Both the position numbers and the translations under genes were made by a program. From assembly GCF_001692325.1 (NCBI RefSeq), contig NZ_LXKN01000073.1, positions 1 to 64,000 of the forward strand: a stretch of DNA of 64,000 bases, written 5' to 3'. Below, in pieces: positions 1-7,381 of this stretch. This stretch comes from Rhizobium sp. AC27/96. Its GTDB lineage: Bacteria > Pseudomonadota > Alphaproteobacteria > Rhizobiales > Rhizobiaceae. The notes under the pieces are model-generated. The model saw only the letters and a list, made by a program, of their open reading frames with translations. It ran no database searches and was not told the origin of the DNA. Position 1 is the stretch's first letter. The number at the start of each line of letters is the position of its first letter.

Positions 1-85
1 AAATGCCAGCGTCGGATCACGCTCAGTAACGCCATGTCGATCACTCCGTAGCCCTCGCTGAAAACACGCAGGGCAAGGTTCAAAC

Positions 86-1030
86 ATGGGTCAATTCTCA
101 ATGGAAATATCTGCCACCAACGGGTCAGTTCCTACCGGAAATCAACACGCTGTTGGCAATTTTGGATCGCGAGAATGGCTAGTCGAATTTTTCGAGAGCT
201 CTGGCCCTGTAGGGTTTGATGTCAACGAGGCCTTGGAACTGTTCGCTGCGAGCTGCAAAGTTCCGCCCCTCCCCGACGGAACGATCTGGAAATTCACGGC
301 AAACCAATTTCGCAAATTTTTCGCAACCACGCATCAGTGGCGGTATTTTTTTCCTGACTTGCCGTCGTTGAACTATCAACTGCAACAGCGCGACATGAAT
401 ACGACGGCCAGCTACACGAAGATGCAGCACGCTGCTGCCATGCGGTTGAACGATACCCGAAACGCCAGGCAGGTAAATGACGGCCCACTCAAGGCAGCTC
501 TGGAGAGAGGACTCGACATGCGCGACGCCGAGTTACAGTTCATGAAGGATCTCATTCTGGAGGTTCATAGTGGAAAAATTAAAGCCGCCGGCGGCGGTGC
601 CTCTATGTTCAGAGAGTTTGAAGAAGCTCTGGCCCGACAAATCGACATCCTTTCGTCATCAGAAGGCGCAGTGATAAATGGCGTGTTGAGCGAATTCGTT
701 GAGGGCCGACACCTTACGACCCATCCCGAGGGCGGCAATTTGTGTAAGTGCGGGTCAAGTCTAGGTGACAAGTCAGTGGCCGGATGTTTGGACGCCGCTG
801 CCGAAGATGGCCTCTCAGTTGAGCATGCCACTGGACCCGACTACTCCTACGCCACCCGCGAGACCTGCTTCGGGTGTCCTAACGCCATTAGGCTCAATAT
901 CCTGATGCCATACTGGGACGCAGCCTACGAGAAGGTCTCCGAAGCTTCAAAGTCTACCGACCCCTTCGTGAGGGAGGCGTCGAAGGAGAGTTTAAATGTC
1001 ATAGCGTCGGCCCGCTCGGAGTTCCAATGA
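86..1030 (+). CDS. Truncated, degenerate tyrosine recombinase-like protein with Cys-rich C-terminus
   Basis: 314 residues. Residues about 90-135 look like the C-terminal catalytic patch of a tyrosine recombinase: an Arg in QFRKFFATTH, then a stretch ending NTTASYTKM that supplies a Tyr. The usual Gly-His box reads QLQQR here, so the catalytic His is apparently Gln. The N-terminal core-binding half expected of a 400-700 residue recombinase is missing. The C-terminal third has a possible zinc-binding cluster (CKC, a further Cys, then CFGC). The gene ends 16 bp before the coiled-coil ORF, so it is probably cotranscribed. It may be a 5'-truncated remnant or a non-catalytic partner. The ATG at 86 is the first start after the stop at 59-61; no strong ribosome-binding site is visible. 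Confidence 0.5.
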   Translation: MGQFSMEISATNGSVPTGNQHAVGNFGSREWLVEFFESSGPVGFDVNEALELFAASCKVPPLPDGTIWKFTANQFRKFFATTHQWRYFFPDLPSLNYQLQQRDMNTTASYTKMQHAAAMRLNDTRNARQVNDGPLKAALERGLDMRDAELQFMKDLILEVHSGKIKAAGGGASMFREFEEALARQIDILSSSEGAVINGVLSEFVEGRHLTTHPEGGNLCKCGSSLGDKSVAGCLDAAAEDGLSVEHATGPDYSYATRETCFGCPNAIRLNILMPYWDAAYEKVSEASKSTDPFVREASKESLNVIASARSEFQ

Positions 1031-1046
1031 AAGGAAGCAGAAAGAC

Positions 1047-1514
1047 GTGAAACCGGTCTCCACCCTCCCCACAAAGAAACTGGCCCCTGAAATGCGTTCG
1101 ACAACCGTGGAGGCCTCGTTTCAAACGAAGCTGGAAGAGCTGCGGAGAATAAAGAAAGTTCTTAAACGCAATCCACGAAGCAAAATCTGGCGTCCACTGA
1201 CACTGGAGGAGTTTCGAGGGTGGGAGGAGGAAGGAAAGTTCCGCGCATGGAGCAGCAAAACCATCGACTCGCCGGGTGGTCCGTATCCCACCCTGGTCGA
1301 TGAACTCGCGGAACTGTTGCGATTCTTCAACCAGGATCCGCTTAAAGAGCTGCAAAGGGAAAACGACCAACTCGTACAGCAAAACCGTGTTCTCGCGACA
1401 CAAATCGTAGAGATGGAGTCAGTGATAAGGTCGCTCGTTGATGAGCTCGTTTTAGCTGGCCGCAAGCCAATTGGGCAAAGATCGAATGTCGTGGCCCTTT
1501 ATAGGGATTGGTAG
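1047..1514 (+). CDS. Small coiled-coil protein of the recombinase module (TnpC/GmtX-like position)
   Basis: 155 residues with no recognised enzymatic motif. The N-terminal third is basic (KKVLKRNPRSK). The middle has a short aromatic segment (TLEEFRGWEEEGKF). Residues about 95-135 form a predicted heptad coiled coil (ELQRENDQLVQQNRVLA and on). The stop codon at 1512-1514 directly abuts the ATG of the downstream recombinase at 1515, so the two are translationally linked. Small basic coiled-coil proteins beside tyrosine recombinases are known from Tn554 (TnpC) and recombinase trios, where they help set directionality. That role is inferred from position and shape, not from recognisable homology. 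Confidence 0.6.
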   Translation: MKPVSTLPTKKLAPEMRSTTVEASFQTKLEELRRIKKVLKRNPRSKIWRPLTLEEFRGWEEEGKFRAWSSKTIDSPGGPYPTLVDELAELLRFFNQDPLKELQRENDQLVQQNRVLATQIVEMESVIRSLVDELVLAGRKPIGQRSNVVALYRDW

Positions 1515-3077
1515 ATGCCAAAAGTGCTGTTTACCGACGATGATTTCGAAATCGATAGATTTCCAGCGCCCCAACATCCCATTCCGACGACTGTGGATAG
1601 TGGCGTTCCTCTGATCGTAGCAGCATTTCTCGCTCATCGGCGCCGCGCCGGGATGAGCGTAAGAACGGTCAGAAAGGAAGCATATGAAGCGACCGCGTTT
1701 TGCGACTATTTGAGAGATAGGGGAATCGACTGGTGGTCCGTCGATCAAACTGTGGTGACCGAATACCTTGAAACTGGTGGCCAGCGAGATAGCAACATTG
1801 TTCTTTTAAGGCCTTCCGACGTTGAAGTGATTTATCGACGAACGTTGTTGGACAAGCGGGACATCATTTACTCATTGTATTCCGTGCTACAGAACCACGT
1901 CGGGTTGTTGACCGGCGTCGTGGAGCCGGAACCTGCTCCATCAATCATATCCCCCGACGTCACTCCATATCGATGGCCTCTCCCGTATCGGCGGCGGCCT
2001 GTTGATTTTGGTATCCGCAAATTCGAGACCGGCCAAGACTCCTCTAGCAAACTTGAGCGGAGGAAGGAGAAGGAAAGGCTGAGACATGGGAGACCGACTC
2101 CTGATGCCAAACAGTCCAAAATGGTTATCCAGGAGGCATTGGAACGAGACGATGAAAATCGGGCCGCCACTTTTCATCTCGCGGCAAAATTGCAGCGCTA
2201 TGCAACAGCACGGTCAGGCGGGGTTGCGGACTTGTGTGTCGCAGCCGTTCGCGCGGGAATCCTCGAAGAATTTGAAATAAGCAGCTCACTCACAAGGGAA
2301 CTCCCCGGCTTAGCACTTATGGCAGGCGAACGCGGCCAGGATCGAGCGCTCCGTGAAGAACTCATCCGACTGTTGCAAGATTTTAGGGATACAGGGCGTC
2401 GCTTTATTTTCATAAATGTAATTGAAAAAGGGGGTAAGGTCCGCCACTTGGCCATCCCGATCGAACTCGTGATCGAAATTCTCGACTACATATGGGAATA
2501 CCGGCATCGGCAAGTGTTGGATGGCCTTGGAAAGGGTCGCGTAGCGAGCGATCACGTATTTTTGTCTTACGAGACTTTGAATGCCTTTCTGCCGGATTCC
2601 ATAGGAAAGGAACTCCGCAAAATCTTTCGGAAGCTCGGTATTCCAGGCAGCCCACACAGGCTTAGGGCAGCAGGGGCAGAGGACATCGTTCGAGACTTAT
2701 ATCTTAAGCAAAAAGCGCAAAATCCAAGCGCGATCGATTTTCGGTCGATTTTGGAGATAGCTTCGGAAATTCTTGGTCATAGGAACACTAAAACGATCAA
2801 GAGATACATCAATAAGATTCATCGTGAAGAGTACCTTCTCAAAGGTTACGCCGTCGTTTTGAACCACCCGGAAGACGCTGACATCATACGCTCCATCACA
2901 GAGATTCTAAACCAAGCTGACAATCCATCAGGCGACTCTATTCGATCCGACTTAAAGTCATTGATTGAAGCTCATGGGATCAGCCCAGTACCGCTTATGC
3001 CTCCATCGCCGCTCGCCTCGTGGCGCAAGCGCGGAACGAGCGACCGCTGCGATGACGTCGACGGCCGAACACAGTGA
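1515..3077 (+). CDS. Tyrosine-type site-specific recombinase (integrase), complete
   Basis: 520 residues, the catalytic gene of the element. The N-terminal part (about 30-130) looks like a SAM-like core-binding domain (AHRRRAGMSVRTVRKEAYEA). In the C-terminal catalytic domain the expected residues are all visible: first Arg in TARSGGVADL, beta-hairpin Lys in EKGGKVRHLAIP, HxxR in PHRLRAAGAED, GH in EILGHRNTKT and the nucleophilic Tyr in TIKRYIN. It should cut and rejoin DNA through a 3'-phosphotyrosine intermediate. Extra length at both ends is typical of recombinases from multi-gene modules. It starts at the base after the stop of the upstream coiled-coil gene and points at the comM junction about 370 bp away, as expected for a terminal integrase. 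Confidence 0.85.
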   Translation: MPKVLFTDDDFEIDRFPAPQHPIPTTVDSGVPLIVAAFLAHRRRAGMSVRTVRKEAYEATAFCDYLRDRGIDWWSVDQTVVTEYLETGGQRDSNIVLLRPSDVEVIYRRTLLDKRDIIYSLYSVLQNHVGLLTGVVEPEPAPSIISPDVTPYRWPLPYRRRPVDFGIRKFETGQDSSSKLERRKEKERLRHGRPTPDAKQSKMVIQEALERDDENRAATFHLAAKLQRYATARSGGVADLCVAAVRAGILEEFEISSSLTRELPGLALMAGERGQDRALREELIRLLQDFRDTGRRFIFINVIEKGGKVRHLAIPIELVIEILDYIWEYRHRQVLDGLGKGRVASDHVFLSYETLNAFLPDSIGKELRKIFRKLGIPGSPHRLRAAGAEDIVRDLYLKQKAQNPSAIDFRSILEIASEILGHRNTKTIKRYINKIHREEYLLKGYAVVLNHPEDADIIRSITEILNQADNPSGDSIRSDLKSLIEAHGISPVPLMPPSPLASWRKRGTSDRCDDVDGRTQ

Positions 3078-3446
3078 AAGTATGCCTGGGTGGCGAGACG
3101 GAGGCGGGAGCAGCGCGCAGACCTTTCGACTTACGTCATCCAAGAGTGCAACACGTTTGCGCACCGAGAAAGCCGCGATGCTCTCCGAGGACGCCGCCTC
3201 TGTTTGTCGATTTCCGTGGGGCCGACAACGGCAGTAAGCTTCCTAGGTGCCCTCAGGAGATAGCTTCTGACCTTATTCGCAGTCTTGTTGCACTGGCTAC
3301 ATAATGCCGGATTTTCGACATGAAATAGGAAGCTCCCGGCTCCCGGAAAACCGATCGAAAAATGTATTCAATCCAATTTTCTGAAAATCCCCTGAAATAA
3401 CAGCATACTATGCCATGAATACCGTAGAAAGATACCGTATAAGGTC
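3078..3446. other. Non-coding terminal segment of the integrated element
   Basis: No convincing gene. Short open frames here (for example 3074-3304) begin inside the recombinase stop region and show no family resemblance. The stretch from about 3305 onward is AT-rich and holds short repeats, including a near-palindromic GCATACTATGC and the tandem 13-mers at 3420-3445. It probably contains the recombinase binding and strand-exchange region of the element end. Confidence 0.5.
3420..3445 (+). repeat. Two imperfect 13-bp tandem repeats at the element/comM junction
   Basis: TACCGTAGAAAGA (3420-3432) is followed immediately by TACCGTATAAGGT (3433-3445); 10 of 13 positions match. The pair ends one or two bases before the last base assignable to comM (3447). 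Position and shape suit recombinase arm or core binding sites, but function is inferred. Confidence 0.6.
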
Positions 3447-3677
3447 ACCTTCCTTCGGCAGATCGGCCGGTGCGAGATTGACCGTGACCTTCTTCGGCGG
3501 CAGGGCGAGGCCGGAAGCGTGAAGTGCGGCCTGCACCCGCTCGCGACTTTCGGCCACCGCCTTGTCCGGCAGGCCGACGATGTGCATCAGCACCTTGCCG
3601 GGCGCGATCATCACCTGAACTTCGACGGGCACGCCTTCGATACCCTGAAACGCAACCGTACTGACGCGTGCCACCAT
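3447..3677 (-). pseudogene. comM: comM (YifB/ComM family Mg-chelatase-like AAA+ ATPase), 5' fragment disrupted by the element
   Basis: Codons 1-77 match the start of the ComM/YifB family: GIEGVPVEVQV, GLPDKAVAESRERVQAAL, and NLAPADLPKEG, which is normally followed by about 430 more residues with Walker motifs. After Gly77 (base 3447) the frame continues 12 non-homologous residues to a stop at 3408-3410, inside the element. ComM is a hexameric helicase that promotes branch migration during natural transformation in other bacteria, and the fragment cannot encode it. comM is a known insertion hot spot for islands such as AbaR in Acinetobacter. The ATG at 3677 matches the family start. Confidence 0.88.
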
Positions 3678-3813
3678 GCCTTGCCCTCGCCCAACTCGTT
3701 TGCCGCTATTAATTCTTCACCGCAGACCATGGGTTGCAACGTGGCAGAAAAAATGAAATGAAACAAGAACAATAAAAGAACAAAGGGGCGGTTTTTACAA
3801 TTGGAGGAAAATT

Positions 3814-4215
3814 ATGAGACTTGCGATATCGCTATCTCTTCTGATGGCTGTCTTTCTCGGCGGCTGCCAGTCGATCGATGGCGGGGATAATCTGGAAAAG
3901 GGAGTTCCCTATCCATTGAGCGCCAAGGAAACGGCTGCGGTGGAAAAGGGTTTGCGCGAGCAGCTTCCTTACGAGGGCCTTCTGCTTTTCGGGCCTATGG
4001 CGGCTTCCAAGAACAGCAAGGGCCATGTCAGCGTCTGCGGCACGATCACCGCCATGGGCGGCTATGGCGGCGTTGTAAACAAGCGGCCTTACGTCAGCAT
4101 GATGGTCAACGTGAAGCCGCTTTTCGGCTTCGTGCCGATCGTCATCGCGGATGACAGCTCGACCGGGCAGTCAGCGGTGATCCTGACCTGCCGCCGCATG
4201 GGCATAGCGATATAA
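3814..4215 (+). CDS. Small predicted lipoprotein, function unknown
   Basis: 133 residues. The N-terminus is a lipoprotein signal: a positive start, a hydrophobic core (ISLSLLMAVF) and the lipobox LGGC with Cys at about residue 18. The mature part has a Gly-rich segment (AMGGYGGVVNKRPYVSMMVNVKPLFGF) and two further Cys residues (VSVCGT and ILTCRR) that could pair in the periplasm. GGAGG lies just upstream of the ATG (ggaggaaaattATG). It stands alone between disrupted comM and gshB. The lipoprotein assignment is well supported; no family function is recognised. Confidence 0.78.
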   Translation: MRLAISLSLLMAVFLGGCQSIDGGDNLEKGVPYPLSAKETAAVEKGLREQLPYEGLLLFGPMAASKNSKGHVSVCGTITAMGGYGGVVNKRPYVSMMVNVKPLFGFVPIVIADDSSTGQSAVILTCRRMGIAI

Positions 4216-4270
4216 TTCGTGTTGCGGCGAGAGAAAACGACCTCTCACCGATCCCCGGCGAAAACAGCCA

Positions 4271-5218
4271 TCAGGCCCGCTTGGATTCGATCGCATCCCA
4301 GAGCAGGCTGGCGATGTCGGCACCGCCGAAGCGCTTCACTTCGCGGATGCCGGTCGGCGACGTGACGTTGATCTCGGTCATGTAGTCGCCGATGACATCA
4401 ATGCCGACGAGAAGGAAGCCGCGGGCCTTCAGAGCCGGGCCGATGCGGGCGCAGATTTCCTGCTCGCGCGCCGTCAGCTCGGTGGCTTCGGCGCGGCCGC
4501 CGACATGCATATTGGAGCGGGCATCATGCTCGGCCGGCACGCGGTTGATCGCGCCGACAGCCTCGCCATCGACGAGGATGATGCGCTTGTCGCCCTTGCG
4601 CACGTCAGGCAGGTATTGCTGGGCGATGAAAGGCTCGCGGAAGAGCTGGCCGAACATTTCCAGCAGCGAGGAGAGGTTGCGGTCGTCACGCGTCGAATGG
4701 AAGACGCCGGCGCCGCCATTGCCGTAGAGCGGCTTCAGGATGATATCGCCCATCTCCTCACGGAAGCGGCGGATCTCGCCGGCGTCCCGGGTGATCAGCG
4801 TCTTCGGCATGAGATCGGCAAATTCGGTGACGAAGATCTTTTCCGGCGAGTTGCGCACCCAGGCGGGATCGTTGACGACGAGTGTCTTTGGGTGGATGCG
4901 CTCGAGCAGATGCGTCGAGGTGATATAGGCCATGTCGAAGGGCGGGTCCTGGCGCAGCAGCACCACGTCCATGGTCGAGAGATCGACGCGCTCGGGCTCG
5001 CCGAGCTCGAAGTGGTCACCCTTGACATCGCGCAGGATCATCGGCTCGACGGAGGCATAGACCTCGCCGTCGCGCATGCTCAGCCGCTCGGGCGTGTAGT
5101 GAAAGAGTTTGTAGCCGCGGTTCTGTGCCTCGAGGCTCATGGCGAAGGTCGAGTCGCCCGCAATGTTGATGCCCCGGACATGGTCCATCTGGACCGCGAC
5201 ATTCTTAATCTTCGCCAT
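4271..5218 (-). CDS. gshB: Glutathione synthetase (ATP-dependent)
   Basis: 315 residues, normal length for bacterial GshB. It joins gamma-glutamylcysteine and glycine to make glutathione in the cytoplasm. Visible family features: N-terminal MDHVRGINIAGDSTFAM, VLLRQDPPFDMAY, the ATP-grasp glycine-rich loop KPLYGNGGAGVF, and the metal and ATP-binding end DVIGDYMTEINVTSPTGIREV. The frame is open 19 codons further up, but MAKIKN at 5218 matches the family start and is preferred. It lies one gene from comM, a common rhizobial neighbourhood. No gshA is visible in the window. Confidence 0.95.
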   Translation of the reverse strand: MAKIKNVAVQMDHVRGINIAGDSTFAMSLEAQNRGYKLFHYTPERLSMRDGEVYASVEPMILRDVKGDHFELGEPERVDLSTMDVVLLRQDPPFDMAYITSTHLLERIHPKTLVVNDPAWVRNSPEKIFVTEFADLMPKTLITRDAGEIRRFREEMGDIILKPLYGNGGAGVFHSTRDDRNLSSLLEMFGQLFREPFIAQQYLPDVRKGDKRIILVDGEAVGAINRVPAEHDARSNMHVGGRAEATELTAREQEICARIGPALKARGFLLVGIDVIGDYMTEINVTSPTGIREVKRFGGADIASLLWDAIESKRA

Positions 5219-5311
5219 AGTCAGCCCTCGCTCGAATTTGCCGACAGATGTAGGTCGGCCCGCCTTCAAACGCAACGGCTATTCAAGGGCTTCCGGTAGA
5301 GGTCGCCGCGC

Positions 5312-5818
5312 TCAGGCGGCGAGACCCTGGGTGCCGCCGCCCTGCCTGACGAGATCACGCAGTCGATAGGCCATGGTCAAAGGCTTCGGGAACGGCTTGC
5401 GCAAAAAGGCGACCTTGCGCAGATAGCGATCGATGCGCCATGTCGCCCAGGTGCCGCCTGCGAAATAGGCGACATCTCCTGCGGTCAGCGTGCGTTCGAC
5501 GCCATCTTCCGTGGTGATATGCACCTCGCCTTCGAGGATCATTACCGTTTCGTCCCAGCCGAAATACCAGCGGAACTCGCCTGCTGTGCAATCCCACAGC
5601 GCCGTCAGCGCGGCGTCATCCTGCCCGCGGGAATGCTCGGCGATGCGGGCCACAGGTTCACCCGCCAGTATCCACGACGGCTCGATCGGCGATGGCTTCA
5701 TTTCCATCGCGCCCGCGGCATCGGCGACGAAATTCTTCGATGGTGGCATCGCCACGACAACAGGCACCGCACGCGCGGCAAAGGCCGCCATGCTCGCCAA
5801 CATCAATTTCAAGACCAT
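5312..5818 (-). CDS. Exported cupin-domain protein
   Basis: 168 residues from the ATG at 5818. The N-terminus (MVLKLMLASMAAFAARAVP) looks like a weak signal peptide or membrane anchor. The rest is a single small cupin barrel resembling the EutQ/ureidoglycine aminohydrolase-type cupin: TAGEFRWYFGWDETVMILEGEVHITTEDG, then AGDVAYFAGGTWATWRI. The usual metal-binding His residues are largely missing, as in many cupin_3 members, so catalysis is uncertain. It may bind a small ligand. It is a single gene on the same strand as gshB and the EEP gene. Confidence 0.72.
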   Translation of the reverse strand: MVLKLMLASMAAFAARAVPVVVAMPPSKNFVADAAGAMEMKPSPIEPSWILAGEPVARIAEHSRGQDDAALTALWDCTAGEFRWYFGWDETVMILEGEVHITTEDGVERTLTAGDVAYFAGGTWATWRIDRYLRKVAFLRKPFPKPLTMAYRLRDLVRQGGGTQGLAA

Positions 5819-5914
5819 GCAATCCCCCAATTCCATGCGCGTCTAAGACTTCTTCGCATGAAAGAGGTAACGGCGAGGTTCAGGAAAAACTTCGCATTTT
5901 AACGGTTGCAGCGA

Positions 5915-6910
5915 TCAGGCCGAAAAACCTTCGATTGTGCAAACAATCATGTCGTGATCGGACAGCGGCTTGCCCTCTTCATTGAGGGAGGAAACAAGGT
6001 GGCTTTCGCTGATCTTCAGACCCCGGCTCAGGAACCAGTCGAGCTTCATGGCGCGATCGGGGAAGCGGGTGATCAGGCTCGGGCGCGTACTCGTCTGGTC
6101 GAGCGGGCCGCCATGGCACTCAAAGCCGCGGCCTTCCGCCATGGCGAACAGAGTATCGGTCGAGAAATCGCCGCCGGTGTGGTTGCCTGTATTGAGATCG
6201 CCGCCGATCAGGATCGGCAGACCGGGCGCGAAGGCTTCGACGGCTTCGATCAGAGCCGCCGTCTGCCGCTCGCGATAGGCGGCGGTCGCCACACTTTCGA
6301 GATGGACCGACACGGCGACGAAAGGCCCGGCTTCGGTCTCGACGATGGCACCGACAGCACAGCGGTCACCGATGCGCGGCTGCTCATTACTGTCGTTGAA
6401 CCAGACGGCTTCGCCCGGAAGACGGAACAGGAAAGCGTCCTTCAAGGCGACAGACGCCATCAGGGCGTTGCCATGAAAGCCCTTCTCGTTGAAATCGTCG
6501 CGGCAGTAGGAACGCTCGATTTCCGAGCCGAGGCTGAGCTCCAGGAATTCGACGCCATAGGCATAGTTCATGCCGAGTTCGCCGGCGACGACGGCTGTGG
6601 GATCACGCTGCTCCGTGCGCGCCATGCCGTCGTCCATCTCGGAAAGCAGGACCAGCGGCGCTTCTGTTGCTTGCAGCTTCGTCGCAGTCTCCTCAGGAAA
6701 CAGGCAGCGCTCGAGGTTCCAGGCAGCAACGTTGAAGGGGAAGGACAGGGCCGCGACCTTGGCTTCAGCGCCGCCGACCCGCACCGTGTTCATGCAGGCA
6801 AGCGATGCCAGGATGGAGGCATGAACGGCAGGAGATTTTTCCAGCGAGACGAAGCTTTTACGCTCTTCTTGCGAGGGGATGGCGGAGGCGAAAACGGTGC
6901 TGCGGATCAT
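5915..6910 (-). CDS. Endonuclease/exonuclease/phosphatase (EEP) family protein
   Basis: 331 residues from the ATG at 6910. The EEP metal-dependent phosphohydrolase motifs appear in order: WNLERCLFPEE (Asn/Glu), LLSEMDDG (acidic metal ligand), VSVHLES (His), IGGDLNTGNH (Asp/Asn) and the terminal SDHDMI (Asp-His). The substrate (nucleic acid, phosphoinositide or other phosphodiester) cannot be deduced. No clear signal peptide, so probably cytoplasmic. It sits alone between the cupin gene and yraN. Confidence 0.85.
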   Translation of the reverse strand: MIRSTVFASAIPSQEERKSFVSLEKSPAVHASILASLACMNTVRVGGAEAKVAALSFPFNVAAWNLERCLFPEETATKLQATEAPLVLLSEMDDGMARTEQRDPTAVVAGELGMNYAYGVEFLELSLGSEIERSYCRDDFNEKGFHGNALMASVALKDAFLFRLPGEAVWFNDSNEQPRIGDRCAVGAIVETEAGPFVAVSVHLESVATAAYRERQTAALIEAVEAFAPGLPILIGGDLNTGNHTGGDFSTDTLFAMAEGRGFECHGGPLDQTSTRPSLITRFPDRAMKLDWFLSRGLKISESHLVSSLNEEGKPLSDHDMIVCTIEGFSA

Positions 6911-7012
6911 GATGAAGCCTGTCGAAACGAGATGGGAAGCGCCGGCGGGGGATTGCGAGCGCATATCGGCCCGGCAATAGGCTGATTTTGTGACGTTTCT
7001 GTAACGCCGATC

Positions 7013-7381
7013 TCAAAACGCATCCGGAAAATGCTGCGGCCACCGCCCGGGCAGCATGGCGACGATATCATAGCGCTGCGACAGAAGGGCAAAATCGGGC
7101 TGCCGCGCCAGCCACAGGTCGCTGGCGGCGCGGATGCGCTTCTGCGAGGAAAAGGAAACCGCGTCGATCGCCTCTTGCGCCCCACGCCTCGATTTGACCT
7201 CGACGAAGACGGCAAGATCCCCCTTGCGGGCGACGATATCGATCTCGCCGAGCTTGGTGCGGTGGCGGATGGCCAGGATGCGATAGCCCTTGAGCAGCAG
7301 GAAGGCGGCGGCCAGATATTCGGCCACATGGCCGCGCCGCCACGCCTTCCGCCGCTTCAGCCTCTCGCCTGTCTCAGCCAT
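7013..7381 (-). CDS. YraN/UPF0102 family nuclease-fold protein
   Basis: 122 residues, normal for the family. It has the restriction-endonuclease-like core: RGHVAEYLAAAFLLLKGYRIL, then GEIDIVARKGDLAVFVEVKSRRG, where the Asp and the ExK triad form a PD-(D/E)xK-type site. Family members are often linked to rsmI; no reaction is firmly established. The start overlaps the rsmI stop by 8 bp (7374-7381), so the two are translationally coupled, the usual arrangement. Confidence 0.88.
   Translation of the reverse strand: MAETGERLKRRKAWRRGHVAEYLAAAFLLLKGYRILAIRHRTKLGEIDIVARKGDLAVFVEVKSRRGAQEAIDAVSFSSQKRIRAASDLWLARQPDFALLSQRYDIVAMLPGRWPQHFPDAF

Larger units (their letters stand above)
1..3446. mobile_element. 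Right end of an integrated element (tyrosine-recombinase module) inserted in comM
   Basis: Three codirectional recombination-type genes (truncated recombinase-like, coiled-coil, complete tyrosine recombinase) fill this edge and stop at the point where the comM reading frame loses family resemblance (just below 3447). Base composition is visibly more AT-rich than the rest of the window. The left end, cargo and remaining comM are outside the window, so total size is unknown. The layout resembles recombinase trios such as Tn554 TnpABC or the gamma-mobile-trio (recombinases plus a small accessory protein); that comparison is from memory of family organisation. In positions 1-85 all three forward frames are closed by stops (27-29, 49-51, 59-61). 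Confidence 0.72.

Noticed and set aside
3074..3304. Forward ORF of 76 codons right after the recombinase
   Set aside because: Starts inside the recombinase stop region, has no homology or ribosome-binding site and runs into the terminal repeats; probably non-coding element end.
4505..5299. Long forward ORF opposite gshB
   Set aside because: Antisense shadow of a high-G+C gene; the gshB product has all family motifs.
5906..6985. 359-codon forward ORF opposite the EEP gene
   Set aside because: Low-complexity shadow frame; the minus-strand protein has the complete EEP motif set.
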